DNA of 64,000 nt from positions 124,001-188,000 of the forward strand of contig NZ_MBTG01000009.1 in NCBI RefSeq assembly GCF_002027705.1. Direction: 5' to 3'. Below are positions 10,266-18,051 of the stretch, piece after piece (positions within the stretch are counted from its first letter, which is position 1; the number at the start of each line of letters is the position of its first letter). Both the position numbers and the translations under genes were made by a program. The notes beneath the pieces were generated by a model. The model saw only the letters and a list, made by a program, of their open reading frames with translations, did not search any database and was not told the DNA's origin. This DNA is from Paenibacillus ferrarius (lineage in GTDB: Bacteria; Bacillota; Bacilli; Paenibacillales; NBRC-103111).

Positions 10266-10871
10266 GTGATATCCGCATTTTTGCATGGAATTATTTTGAG
10301 TTTTGGTCTGATATTACCGTTAGGGGTCCAAAATGTTTTTGTTTTCAACCAAGGTGCCCGGCAGCGTTCTTATATCAAAGCTTTGCCTGTTGTTCTCACA
10401 GCAGCGGTTTGCGACACACTTCTAGTTGTTGCCGCTGTTGCAGGCGTTTCGCTTATCGTGCTGACCTTCGCCTGGCTGCAAACAGCGCTCTATGGCGTCG
10501 GGTTCATCTTTCTCATCTACATGGGATGGGTGATCTGGACTAGCAAACCGAGCAAGCTTGCATCCCAACCAATCAATGACTCGCGAAAGCAAATCTTGTT
10601 TGCTGTTTCCGTTTCTTTAATGAATCCTCATGCGATTCTCGATACGCTTGGTATTATTGGCACGAACTCCTTAGCCTATGTCGGTGGTGACAAATGGGCT
10701 TTCACCTTGAGTGTAATCTTGGTTTCCTGGCTCTGGTTTTTTGGCTTGGCCTATGCAGGTCGACTTGTCGGGAAGCGAGATACCACAGGCATTTTTATTG
10801 CAAAAATAAACAAGGTATCTGCTTGCATGATATGGGGAGTAGCGATCTATATGGGATTGCACGTCTTTTAA
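10266..10871 (+). CDS. LysE/ArgO-family amino acid exporter
   Basis: A 201-residue membrane protein with about six helices, opening with HGIILSFGLILPLGVQNVFV, which matches the LysE/ArgO signature G-xx-PxGxQN. These carriers export basic amino acids such as lysine or arginine. The start is GTG at 10266 with AAGGAGAG 9 bp before it. It is controlled from a shared region with the divergent MocR regulator. It converges on the cupin gene at 10911. Confidence 0.9.
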   Translation: MISAFLHGIILSFGLILPLGVQNVFVFNQGARQRSYIKALPVVLTAAVCDTLLVVAAVAGVSLIVLTFAWLQTALYGVGFIFLIYMGWVIWTSKPSKLASQPINDSRKQILFAVSVSLMNPHAILDTLGIIGTNSLAYVGGDKWAFTLSVILVSWLWFFGLAYAGRLVGKRDTTGIFIAKINKVSACMIWGVAIYMGLHVF

Positions 10872-10878
10872 AACGGTC

Positions 10879-10905
10879 AAAAAAAAACAGCTGCAAAAGC
10901 AGCTG
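10879..10905 (-). terminator. Intrinsic terminator of the kdgF-like gene
   Basis: On the minus strand, stem CAGCTGC / GCAGCTG with loop TTTT is followed by nine T residues. It lies directly after the cupin stop codon and also separates the convergent exporter gene. Confidence 0.9.
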
Positions 10906-10910
10906 GCTGA

Positions 10911-11228
10911 TTATCGCTTCACAAGATCTTCGCGAATCGGTGTAAAAACGTCTAGTAAAGCAGATTCCTCTAACGCTGTAACGCCATGTTTAGCTTCGCT
11001 AGGGATGTAGATTGTCTGGCCTTGCGTAATTATAGTTACTTCACCATCTATGGTAAACTCGATTTTCCCCTTCAGGCAATAGGACATTTGTTCATGCACA
11101 TGGCTGTGTTGATATCCGATCGCACCAGGCTCGAAGTGAACCTCCATCATCATTAAACCAACTTCCGCTTTCAGAATACAGCGTGTTACACCAGGCTCTG
11201 CTGCTTCCCATACGCCAATATTAGACAT
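10911..11228 (-). CDS. kdgF: Cupin-domain protein, KdgF-like (uronate linearisation)
   Basis: A 105-residue single-domain cupin with metal-ligand motif YQHSHVHEQMSY (His, His, Glu in motif 1) and His in AKHGVTAL (motif 2). The C-terminus LLDVFTPIREDLVK is characteristic of KdgF. KdgF proteins speed conversion of the 4,5-unsaturated uronate released by pectin or alginate lyases into 4-deoxy-L-threo-5-hexosulose uronate, the substrate of KduI. The presence of kduI and kduD 4-6 kb away supports this. The gene has its own promoter-like region and a leader hairpin. Confidence 0.8.
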   Translation of the reverse strand: MSNIGVWEAAEPGVTRCILKAEVGLMMMEVHFEPGAIGYQHSHVHEQMSYCLKGKIEFTIDGEVTIITQGQTIYIPSEAKHGVTALEESALLDVFTPIREDLVKR

Positions 11229-11272
11229 CTGACTTTCTCCTTTCGTCTTGGAACGATCTTGGTACTCATGAG

Positions 11273-11295
11273 AAAAAGGACCGCAAGCGGTCCTT
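11273..11295 (-). terminator. Intrinsic terminator between the GH4 gene and kdgF
   Basis: On the minus strand GGACCGC-TT-GCGGTCC is followed by TTTTTC. It ends the GH4 transcript. Since a promoter-like TGTTCA-N17-TATAAT lies upstream of it (about 11313-11341), it also sits in the kdgF leader and could act as an attenuator. Confidence 0.8.
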
Positions 11296-11312
11296 CACTT
11301 ACTCACATATTA

Positions 11313-11370
11313 TAACTTAAAAGAACCTAAATGAACACACTTGAATATAAACGAACATTATGAACACCTG
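11313..11370. promoter_or_regulatory. Putative kdgF promoter overlapped by 10-bp-phased AAC repeats
   Basis: On the + strand AAC (once AAT) recurs at 11324, 11334, 11344, 11354 and 11363, each within a TGAAC-like 10-mer, so the sites face the same side of the helix. The array overlaps a minus-strand promoter-like pair, TGTTCA and TATAAT with 17-bp spacing. The first 16 bases (AACCTAAATGAACACA) closely match the sequence at 15601 before kduI. This looks like an operator for a regulator binding as a tandem oligomer. The DeoR protein at 16525 or the AraC protein at 12990 are candidates. Confidence 0.6.
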
Positions 11371-11377
11371 TTAGTAC

Positions 11378-12883
11378 CTATGTGTTCACAATTGCCCGAT
11401 CTTTGCCTTTATCCGCTTCGCCGGCATTTTTGTTGGCTGCATCACGATCCTGCTGCATTTCCTTCACCGTCTTCACCTTCAAGCGAGCAGCGCCTTCATT
11501 CTGCCGGGTTGGCACCAGATTCCCTGCGGCAAGGCGCTCTTTGGATTCAGCGATAGCTTTGCCATATTGCGGCAGCCATGCTTCCTGCGCGACGAGCATC
11601 TCGTCGACCATTTGCCATATTTCCTTAGGATTGCAGACAGCTCCAACAAGCGGATCCATCATGAATGCTTGGCGCAGCAGCTTGTCATTCCCATGCACTG
11701 CTGCTTCTACGGCAAGACGCTGCACCGATATACTGACATTGCACACAGCCGCCGGCCCAAGCGGCAAATCGCCTACAAGCGGCATCGCAATGCCATTGCG
11801 ATCAACATAGCCTGGCGCCTCAATGACCGCATCATCGGGCAAATTTGAGATCACACCGTTATTGATCAAATTAAAGTGTCCACGATATACGCGTCCGGTC
11901 TCAAGTCCTTCAATGATATAAGAACCATGCTCCTCACTGCGTTTCTCCGCCGCATACACAATAGCCGGATCTTTCATCCAATTCGGGAAATCCGTCTCGA
12001 ACCAGCTGCGTCCTTCCGTACATACGCGCAAATAACCGCCTGTCTCCCCGTTAATCCAGCTGCCCATGTCGATCCACTCGTGGATTTCGCTTGCACGTTT
12101 CCGATACCAAGGCACATATTCGCTCAAATGCCCGTTGGATTCTGTGCTGTAGTACCCGAAGCGGCGCAGCATATCGATGCGCACTTTCTCGGTGCGTGCG
12201 AATTCGGCATGATTTTCAAAAGCTTCAAGAAGCCCTTCCGTCAAATCTTTCCCCTCATGGCGAGCCTCGATATACCACGTTTGGTGATTGATCCCTGCGC
12301 AGATGATATCGACCTCTTTTTTCGATAAGCCATATACGTCAGCAATTTGTTGATGCCCATGCTGTACACCGTGACATAAGCCAATTGTCCGCACGTTGCC
12401 GTATGTATTGCAGGCCCAGGTCAGCATAGCCATCGGGTTGGCATAGTTCAAGAGCAGCACGTCAGGCGAGGCGACTTCACGAATATCTTGGCAAATGCGC
12501 AGCATTTCCCAAATGCCGCGTTGTCCATACATAATGCCGCCAGCACAAAGCGTGTCACCGACACATTGGTCAACGCCATACTTCAGCGGAATATCTACAT
12601 CGGTTGTAAAAGCTTCTAAACCCCCGACGCGTATTGTACACAAAACGTACTTTGCATCTTTCAAAGCCGCTCTTCGCTCTGTTGTTGCTTGAATCGTAAT
12701 CGCTAACCCATTTTCATGAATATCTCGTTGACATAGCTCCGTCACCATATCTAAATTGTGTTGATTGATGTCTGTAAAAGCCACTTGAATATCGTGAAAT
12801 TCCGGTACAGCAAGCAGGTCACGCAGAAGACCGCGGGTAAAACCAATACTTCCTGCACCAATAAAGGCTACTTTAAATGACAT
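11378..12883 (-). CDS. Glycoside hydrolase family 4 (alpha-galactosidase / alpha-glucuronidase group)
   Basis: A 501-residue NAD- and metal-dependent GH4 glycosidase. The N-terminus has the dinucleotide loop GAGSIGFTRG, then NYANPM (about 146-151) and the metal motif C170-H171-G172-V173. The CHG/CHS type of this motif separates alpha-galactosidase and alpha-glucuronidase members from the 6-phospho-glycosidases (CDMP, CNVP). With kdgF, kduI and kduD nearby, an alpha-linked uronide substrate is plausible, but alpha-galactoside cannot be excluded. The C-terminal tail is unusually long and charged (KTVKEMQQDRDAANKNAGEADKGKDR). A cre-like site overlaps the putative promoter, and the upstream AraC gene probably activates it. 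Confidence 0.88.
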   Translation of the reverse strand: MSFKVAFIGAGSIGFTRGLLRDLLAVPEFHDIQVAFTDINQHNLDMVTELCQRDIHENGLAITIQATTERRAALKDAKYVLCTIRVGGLEAFTTDVDIPLKYGVDQCVGDTLCAGGIMYGQRGIWEMLRICQDIREVASPDVLLLNYANPMAMLTWACNTYGNVRTIGLCHGVQHGHQQIADVYGLSKKEVDIICAGINHQTWYIEARHEGKDLTEGLLEAFENHAEFARTEKVRIDMLRRFGYYSTESNGHLSEYVPWYRKRASEIHEWIDMGSWINGETGGYLRVCTEGRSWFETDFPNWMKDPAIVYAAEKRSEEHGSYIIEGLETGRVYRGHFNLINNGVISNLPDDAVIEAPGYVDRNGIAMPLVGDLPLGPAAVCNVSISVQRLAVEAAVHGNDKLLRQAFMMDPLVGAVCNPKEIWQMVDEMLVAQEAWLPQYGKAIAESKERLAAGNLVPTRQNEGAARLKVKTVKEMQQDRDAANKNAGEADKGKDRAIVNT

Positions 12884-12938
12884 ATGAATCGTCCTCTCTG
12901 TTGTTTGCTCTACACATTTATTGTAGCAAGCATCCTCC

Positions 12939-12952
12939 AGAAAACGTTATCA
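12939..12952. promoter_or_regulatory. cre-like catabolite repression site before the GH4 gene
   Basis: AGAAAACGTTATCA matches the Bacillus cre consensus TGWNANCGNTNWCA at all fixed positions except the first T. It lies just upstream of a -10-like TACAAT (minus strand, about 12919-12924) and covers the expected -35 position, so CcpA binding would repress the glycosidase gene when preferred sugars are present. Confidence 0.6.
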
Positions 12953-12989
12953 AATTCCTAACTTCCTTCGCTGCATTTTGTCAAAAATT

Positions 12990-13901
12990 CTAACTTTCCT
13001 GTGGATAGTCCATATGCTGCTTATTCATGGAATTGCGAAATTCCGTAGGCGTGAGGCTCGTATAATCTTTGAAAAGCAGATGAAAATACTGCCGGCTTCC
13101 TACCCCGATATAGTCGCTGATTTCGGAAATCGGTACGTCCGTTTCCAGCAGCAGCATCTTGGCTTTCTCCATCCGAATGACCGTTAAATACCCCATTAAG
13201 GTTTGGCCTGTGACCGTTTTGAAAATACGCTGGAGGTAGCCTGGATGCAAATTAACAGCTCCCGCGATATCCTTCACTTGGATGTCACGATCGTAGTTCT
13301 GATGCAAATAGTCCATGCTTTGCTTCACATACCACTCACTCTGCGCTAGACCGCCTGCCATTGCCTCCTGCCGCAGTCGCGCAATTCGAATGAGAAGCTG
13401 CGCAAAGAGCAGTTGAACCATGGTTTCGCTTTTGGTCGCAGCTTTATCCAACTCGAGCACCAAGCTTTTCATGATGTGATACACTTCATCCGGGTCGCGC
13501 AGAACAAGAAAAGGCGTCTGCACCTCCATCAAGGAAGCTAGGAATTTATCCTCAGAAGCCAGCTGCTGAATGGATGGAAACACACCCTTTTGCTCCATCA
13601 GACGAAACTCAACATTCAACATGCGGCATGGGAGGGCCTCATCAACCATCAAGCGATGTGACACATTGGCATCTATGACGATGAATTCCCCTTTTTTTAG
13701 ACGAACACTTTGCGTTTGTGCAGGTTCCGTTTGGACTTCAATGTCGCAGACCCCTTGAATCGTGTACATAATCTCAATGGCATCATGACGATGGAAGGGC
13801 ATATGAAAGCCTTGCCACTGTTTAAAATAATAAGCCATCACATGCGGATGGCCATGCGGCTCCGTCAGATGCGCCGGGAAAAGCATCCCTTTCTTCTCCA
13901 T
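12990..13901 (-). CDS. AraC-family transcriptional regulator with N-terminal cupin sensor
   Basis: A 303-residue regulator. An N-terminal AraC-type cupin (about 20-150, with HRHDAIEIMYTIQG) senses a small ligand, and two C-terminal HTH motifs (about 200-295, VKDIAGAVNLHPGYLQRIFK and ISDYIGVGSRQYFHLLFKDY) bind DNA. The start at 13901 is preferred because GGGAGA lies 6 bp upstream; an ATG at 13919 contains that site inside the coding region. Transcribed toward the GH4 gene with a 106-bp gap, so it is the likely activator of that glycosidase. Confidence 0.9.
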   Translation of the reverse strand: MEKKGMLFPAHLTEPHGHPHVMAYYFKQWQGFHMPFHRHDAIEIMYTIQGVCDIEVQTEPAQTQSVRLKKGEFIVIDANVSHRLMVDEALPCRMLNVEFRLMEQKGVFPSIQQLASEDKFLASLMEVQTPFLVLRDPDEVYHIMKSLVLELDKAATKSETMVQLLFAQLLIRIARLRQEAMAGGLAQSEWYVKQSMDYLHQNYDRDIQVKDIAGAVNLHPGYLQRIFKTVTGQTLMGYLTVIRMEKAKMLLLETDVPISEISDYIGVGSRQYFHLLFKDYTSLTPTEFRNSMNKQHMDYPQES

Positions 13902-13953
13902 TGAAATCTCCCTTTCCATAGATATGTAAAGCTATTGTAGCTTGCTGCAGACC

Positions 13954-13986
13954 AAAAGAAAATCCCTACGCAAGGCAGGGATTTTC
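13954..13986 (-). terminator. Intrinsic terminator after the aminotransferase gene
   Basis: On the minus strand AAAATCCCT pairs with AGGGATTTT across a 9-base loop, followed by CTTTTGG. Placed 7 bp after the stop of the 13993-15201 gene. Confidence 0.8.
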
Positions 13987-13992
13987 AACGAC

Positions 13993-15201
13993 TTACTTTC
14001 CAAAAAGCTGATCCATCACTTTGCATAAAATATGTATCATTTCGTCAATCTCAGCTTTGGTTACGATATAGGCGGGCATCAAACGAATAGCCGTTGGACT
14101 TGGCGCATTAATTAACAATCCTGCTGCCATGCAGGCTGACACCAGTTCGGCTCCCAGCGGCTTAGGAAGGTCAAAAGCGAGCAGCAACCCTTTCCCGCGA
14201 ATCTCGGTGAGGCCGTACTTGGCTTGAACTTCTTTGAGCTTAGCTTGCAAATAGGCCCCCTGCTCAGCGGCTCGTTCAGGCAGCTTGCGCCCAATAATCT
14301 CGCCTACAACCGCTAAACCTACTGCCATGCCAAGCGGCTGTCCTGTGTACGTTCCTCCTTGATCACCTGGCTCGAACAGGTTGTAAGCTTCTTTCGCCAA
14401 CATGGCGGATAACGGGAAGCCGCCTCCGATCCCTTTGGCTAACGTAAGCACATCCGGCATAATGCCATAATGCTCATAGGCGAACATCTTGCCTGTGCGC
14501 CCCAGCCCCGTTTGGATCTCATCGAGGATCAAAAGAATACCGTGCTCGTCGCATAGCTTGCGCAGCCCTTGCATATACGCGATGCTCGCTTCATTGACGC
14601 CGCCCTCTCCTTGCACGGGCTCAATAAGGATAGCGCACGTATTCGGGTTAATCGCCTGTGCCATGGCGTCCAAATCATTAAACGGCACCTTCACGAAGCC
14701 AGGCAGCTGCGGAACAAACATCTTATCCCAATTGGGTTTCCCTGTGGCCGCCATCATCGCCATCGTTCGACCATGGAAACTGCGGGTCGTCGTTATCACC
14801 TCATAAGCGCCGCCTTTGCGCAAGGTGCCGTATTTACGTGCGAGCTTAATGGCACTTTCATTCGCTTCTGCGCCAGTGCTGCCGAAGAATACCCGTTCTA
14901 ATCCGGATAGCTTCGTCAGCATGCGAGCAAACTCAATCATTGGCTTATTATAGTAAGCCGGACTCACATTAACCAATTGCGTTGACTGCTGCTGCAAGGC
15001 ATCCGTTATCACTTTTGGGGAATGGCCTAAGCAGGTTACCGCCCAACCCCCGATGAAATCCAAATACTTCTTCCCTTCGGTATCCCAAACCAGCATGCCT
15101 TCCCCGCGTTCCATAACCACTTCAGGACGGTTTGCGACAAATAACAGCGATGAACTTGCGTCATGCAGCAATTCATCCGTAAGTTGTTTTAATTGTTCCA
15201 A
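13993..15201 (-). CDS. argD: Class III aminotransferase, acetylornithine transaminase-like
   Basis: A 402-residue PLP enzyme of the ArgD/ornithine aminotransferase family. Visible are FFGSTGAEANESAIKLARK (PLP phosphate site), SFHGRTMAMMAATG, the Asp in LILDEIQTGLGRTG, and the Schiff-base Lys in LAKGIGGGFPLSAML. The family makes N-acetylornithine from the semialdehyde in arginine synthesis, but relatives act on 4-aminobutyrate or succinylornithine. No other arginine gene is present. It stands alone with its own terminator inside a uronate cluster, so the exact substrate is uncertain. Confidence 0.75.
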   Translation of the reverse strand: MEQLKQLTDELLHDASSSLLFVANRPEVVMERGEGMLVWDTEGKKYLDFIGGWAVTCLGHSPKVITDALQQQSTQLVNVSPAYYNKPMIEFARMLTKLSGLERVFFGSTGAEANESAIKLARKYGTLRKGGAYEVITTTRSFHGRTMAMMAATGKPNWDKMFVPQLPGFVKVPFNDLDAMAQAINPNTCAILIEPVQGEGGVNEASIAYMQGLRKLCDEHGILLILDEIQTGLGRTGKMFAYEHYGIMPDVLTLAKGIGGGFPLSAMLAKEAYNLFEPGDQGGTYTGQPLGMAVGLAVVGEIIGRKLPERAAEQGAYLQAKLKEVQAKYGLTEIRGKGLLLAFDLPKPLGAELVSACMAAGLLINAPSPTAIRLMPAYIVTKAEIDEMIHILCKVMDQLFGK

Positions 15202-15271
15202 GTTATCATCATCCTCACTTTCTATAATGAATAATTATACATAAATAAGTATTTTTATTCAATTGTGAAAT

Positions 15272-15307
15272 AAAAAAAATCTCCTCCCCTATACGTCCAG
15301 GGAGAAG
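15272..15307 (-). terminator. Intrinsic terminator of the small acidic protein gene
   Basis: On the minus strand CTTCTCCC pairs with GGGAGGAG (one G-T pair) across an 11-base loop and is followed by eight T residues after one A. It ends the short gene at 15317. Confidence 0.8.
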
Positions 15308-15316
15308 CTTTTCATT

Positions 15317-15481
15317 TTACTTATCGTCTTCGGAATCTTCGGTCGAGAAAGCCTCTTTCACATTATCCATAATTTCCTCGACCGCTTCACTCACCATATC
15401 CGTTGGTGTTGTATCTTCTTCATCAGGCTTCGTGGGAATCGTATCGTTGCATACGTGATCGAAATAATGACTTTTATCCAT
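15317..15481 (-). CDS. Small acidic protein of unknown function (54 residues)
   Basis: The short frame has an excellent ribosome binding site (AGGAGG, 7 bp before ATG 15481) and its own intrinsic terminator, which together support a real gene. The product begins MDKSHYFDHVCNDTIP and is rich in Asp and Glu, with one predicted helix (DMVSEAVEEIMDNVKEAF) and an acidic tail SEDDK. It has one cysteine and no signal or membrane segment. I do not recognise the family. It lies between the aminotransferase gene and the divergent kduI operon. Confidence 0.75.
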   Translation of the reverse strand: MDKSHYFDHVCNDTIPTKPDEEDTTPTDMVSEAVEEIMDNVKEAFSTEDSEDDK

Positions 15482-15600
15482 ATCATAACCTCCTGTACGG
15501 TTGTTGTTTGCATATTCGGTATCCTTTATTCACCTTATCGCTAAGTTTTGAAACATCGCACGGAAAAACCTTGCTTAATCTGTTCGATTGGAGTAAATTA

Positions 15601-15645
15601 AACCTATATGAACATATATCAACTCAAATAAACCAACTCAAAGGA
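15601..15645 (+). promoter_or_regulatory. 10-bp-phased AAC repeat before kduI
   Basis: AAC occurs at 15601, 15611, 15621 and 15631, exactly 10 bp apart, ending next to the ribosome binding site AAAGGAG (15639-15645). A weak promoter TTGCTT-N17-TAAATT lies immediately upstream, so the repeat would overlap the transcription start. AACCTATATGAACATA here nearly equals the start of the array at 11324 before kdgF. Probably an operator shared by the two uronate transcription units. Confidence 0.55.
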
Positions 15646-15656
15646 GCAATTATTCC

Positions 15657-16490
15657 ATGGATATCCGTTATGCTTCCCACCCGAATGAAGTCAAGCAATT
15701 TGACACTGAACGTCTTCAAGCTGAGTTCCAAATTAGCTCGCTGTTCACACCGAATGAAATCAAATTAGTATACTCCCACGTAGACCGTTTCATCGTTGGT
15801 GGTGTTCTTCCCCTTACAGGAACGCTTCATTTGCAAGCTGACAAGAAAGAAATGGCTGCTGACTACTTCTTGGAGCGCCGCGAGATCGGTATCATTAACA
15901 TCGGCGGCCGTGGAACCATTACGGTTGATGGCACGGTTTATACGATGGACTCCAAAGATGGCATTTATATCGGACTTGGCGCAAAGGATATTTCGTTTGC
16001 CAGTGAAAATGCCGCTGAACCTGCGAAATTTTATTTCAATTCGACACCGGCTCACAAAACATATCCAACTGTTAAAATCTCTATCAGCGAAGCTACGCCT
16101 GCTCATTTGGGCAGCATCAACACTTCCAATGAACGCACCATTTACAAATACATTCACACAGGCGGCGCGCAAAGCTGTCAACTCGTCATGGGAATGACGC
16201 TGCTGAAGCCAGGCAACATGTGGAATACAATGCCATCCCATACACATAACCGCCGCTCTGAAGTTTACCTGTACTTCGATATGCCTGAAGATGCTGTCGT
16301 GTTCCACATGATGGGTGAGCCGCAGCAAACTCGCCACGTTGTGATGCGCAACGAGCAAGCTGTTATTTCCCCTAGCTGGTCCATTCACAGTGGCGTGGGT
16401 ACGAACAACTATACATTCATTTGGGGTATGGCTGGCGAAAATCAAATTTTTGATGATATGGACCCCGTGGCCATGAAAGATTTAAAATAA
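15657..16490 (+). CDS. kduI: 5-dehydro-4-deoxy-D-glucuronate isomerase
   Basis: A 277-residue KduI protein that isomerises 4-deoxy-L-threo-5-hexosulose uronate to 3-deoxy-D-glycero-2,5-hexodiulosonate in pectin and hyaluronan breakdown. Family marks include the start MDIRYASHPNEVKQFDTERL, the SHVDRFIVGG segment, and the metal site TMPSHTHNRRSEVYLYF (His, His, Glu). Full length for the family. First gene of a four-gene run with the DeoR regulator, kduD and an epimerase, all on the same strand with short gaps. The start has AAAGGAG 11 bp upstream. Confidence 0.96.
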   Translation: MDIRYASHPNEVKQFDTERLQAEFQISSLFTPNEIKLVYSHVDRFIVGGVLPLTGTLHLQADKKEMAADYFLERREIGIINIGGRGTITVDGTVYTMDSKDGIYIGLGAKDISFASENAAEPAKFYFNSTPAHKTYPTVKISISEATPAHLGSINTSNERTIYKYIHTGGAQSCQLVMGMTLLKPGNMWNTMPSHTHNRRSEVYLYFDMPEDAVVFHMMGEPQQTRHVVMRNEQAVISPSWSIHSGVGTNNYTFIWGMAGENQIFDDMDPVAMKDLK

Positions 16491-16524
16491 TCGGTAACCT
16501 CTTTTTAGAAATGGATGGCAACCG

Positions 16525-17280
16525 ATGAACCCTTTACGCAGATATGAAACGATTATGGAAATTCTGCTTGCCCAGAAAGAAGTCACCGTTAACGAGCTTA
16601 GCGAGCGACTGGATGTAACCGGCAAAACGATTCGCGAGGATCTCGCCAAACTCGAAGAGAAAGGCTTGCTTCTTCGCATTCATGGCGGCGCCATGCTCGC
16701 TCAGAGCGATCAACTTGGCATCCTTTCGGCGAAAGAGCCGATTATTAAACATGCTGATCAGAAGTCGGAGATTGCAACGCTGGCTCTTCGCTACATTCAG
16801 CCGCGGGATATTATTGCACTCGACGGAGGCAGTACCACACTTGAAATTGCTAGGCGGCTGGATAATCAGCCGCTTACTGTTGTAACCAATGATTTGTATA
16901 TTATTTCCGAGCTTGTCCATAAGGATGAGATCCGTTTGGTCGTGCCGGGCGGCTACCGCCTTCGCAATATGCTGGCAGGTCCTGAGGCTTCCGACTATGT
17001 GAGCAAGCTCAATATACAGAAAACCTTTCTCTCCGCCACCGGCGTTCATTTGCAGCACGGCTTTACAATTTACACAAGCGATCTTGTTGATTATAAACGC
17101 GCTTTAATCAAGTCCAGCGCAGTCGTCTATGGCGTGGTCGATCATTACAAGTTCGGACAATGCGCCCTGCGCACCTTCGCAGAGCTGTCCGAGGTCGCTA
17201 TGATCCTCACGGATAGTTCGCTGGCCGCCGATACAGCGCGGCAATTCTCTGACGCTGGCATTACAGTCGTAACTCAATAG
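16525..17280 (+). CDS. DeoR-family transcriptional regulator
   Basis: A 251-residue DeoR-type repressor. The N-terminal winged HTH (about 5-60, VTVNELSERLDVTGKTIREDLAKLEEKG) is followed by the DeoR sensor domain with DGGSTTLEIARRL and VVTNDLYI, which bind a phosphorylated sugar effector. It is encoded between kduI and kduD, 34 and 18 bp from its neighbours, so it likely controls the uronate operon in response to a pathway intermediate such as KDG or its phosphate (inference). The ribosome binding site is weak. Confidence 0.9.
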   Translation: MNPLRRYETIMEILLAQKEVTVNELSERLDVTGKTIREDLAKLEEKGLLLRIHGGAMLAQSDQLGILSAKEPIIKHADQKSEIATLALRYIQPRDIIALDGGSTTLEIARRLDNQPLTVVTNDLYIISELVHKDEIRLVVPGGYRLRNMLAGPEASDYVSKLNIQKTFLSATGVHLQHGFTIYTSDLVDYKRALIKSSAVVYGVVDHYKFGQCALRTFAELSEVAMILTDSSLAADTARQFSDAGITVVTQ

Positions 17281-17298
17281 CGAAAAGGAGTATTCCTC

Positions 17299-18051
17299 AT
17301 GACACTTTTTAATTTAGCAGGCAAAACCGCTTTCGTAACCGGCGCTTCCGGCGGCCTTGGCCAAGCGATGGCCATCGGACTTGCAGAAGCGGGCGCAAAC
17401 GTCATTGCCGTTTCCTCATCGGAAAGCATTCAAACCGTTGAAGCTATCCGCGCTTTAGGCGGTAAGGCAGAGCTGATTGCAGCAGATCTAAGCAACGAAG
17501 ACATCCTTGAAGATGTCGTCAACAAAGCCATCGGCCTCTATGGCAGCATCGATATTCTTGTCAATAACGCGGGAATCATTCGCCGCACGCCAGCGGTTGA
17601 TCACGGACGTCAAGATTGGCACGATGTCATTGACCTGAACTTGAACTCAGCGTTCTTCCTGTGCCAGCTGATCGGCCGCCATATGATTGAACGCGGCAGC
17701 GGCAAAATCATCAACATCGCTTCCATGCTGACCTACCAAGGCGGAATTAATGTGCCTGGCTACACCGCCAGCAAGCACGCGATTGCCGGTGTCACCAAAG
17801 CTTTGGCCAATGAATGGGCTGGAAAAGGCATTCAAATCAATGCCATCGCGCCAGGTTACATGACAACGAACAACACAGCTCCTATCCTGCAAGATGAGAA
17901 GCGGACACAATCCATTACGGATCGCATTCCGGCTGGCCGCTGGGGATCGCCTGATGATCTTAAAGGCCCGGTCGTCTTCTTATCCTCCAACGCTTCGGAC
18001 TATATGAACGGTCACGTGTTATGCGTCGACGGCGGATGGATGGCGAGATAG
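17299..18051 (+). CDS. kduD: 2-dehydro-3-deoxy-D-gluconate 5-dehydrogenase (KduD, SDR family)
   Basis: A 250-residue short-chain dehydrogenase. It shows the NAD-binding TGASGGLGQAM (about 14-24), NNAG (about 89-92), catalytic Ser in NIASML, and YTASKH with the Tyr and Lys of the active site. KduD reduces 3-deoxy-D-glycero-2,5-hexodiulosonate to 2-keto-3-deoxygluconate, the step after KduI. Ribosome binding site AAAGGAG is 9 bp upstream. Its stop codon directly abuts the start of the next gene, indicating translation coupling. Confidence 0.93.
   Translation: MTLFNLAGKTAFVTGASGGLGQAMAIGLAEAGANVIAVSSSESIQTVEAIRALGGKAELIAADLSNEDILEDVVNKAIGLYGSIDILVNNAGIIRRTPAVDHGRQDWHDVIDLNLNSAFFLCQLIGRHMIERGSGKIINIASMLTYQGGINVPGYTASKHAIAGVTKALANEWAGKGIQINAIAPGYMTTNNTAPILQDEKRTQSITDRIPAGRWGSPDDLKGPVVFLSSNASDYMNGHVLCVDGGWMAR

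Noticed and set aside
11378..12883. GH4 protein as a 6-phospho-alpha- or 6-phospho-beta-glucosidase
   Set aside because: The metal motif is CHGV, not CDMP or CN(V/I)P, and no phosphotransferase system is encoded nearby.
15765..16445. 226-residue minus-strand frame opposite kduI
   Set aside because: kduI is a clear family member on the plus strand; the opposite frame has no recognised domain.
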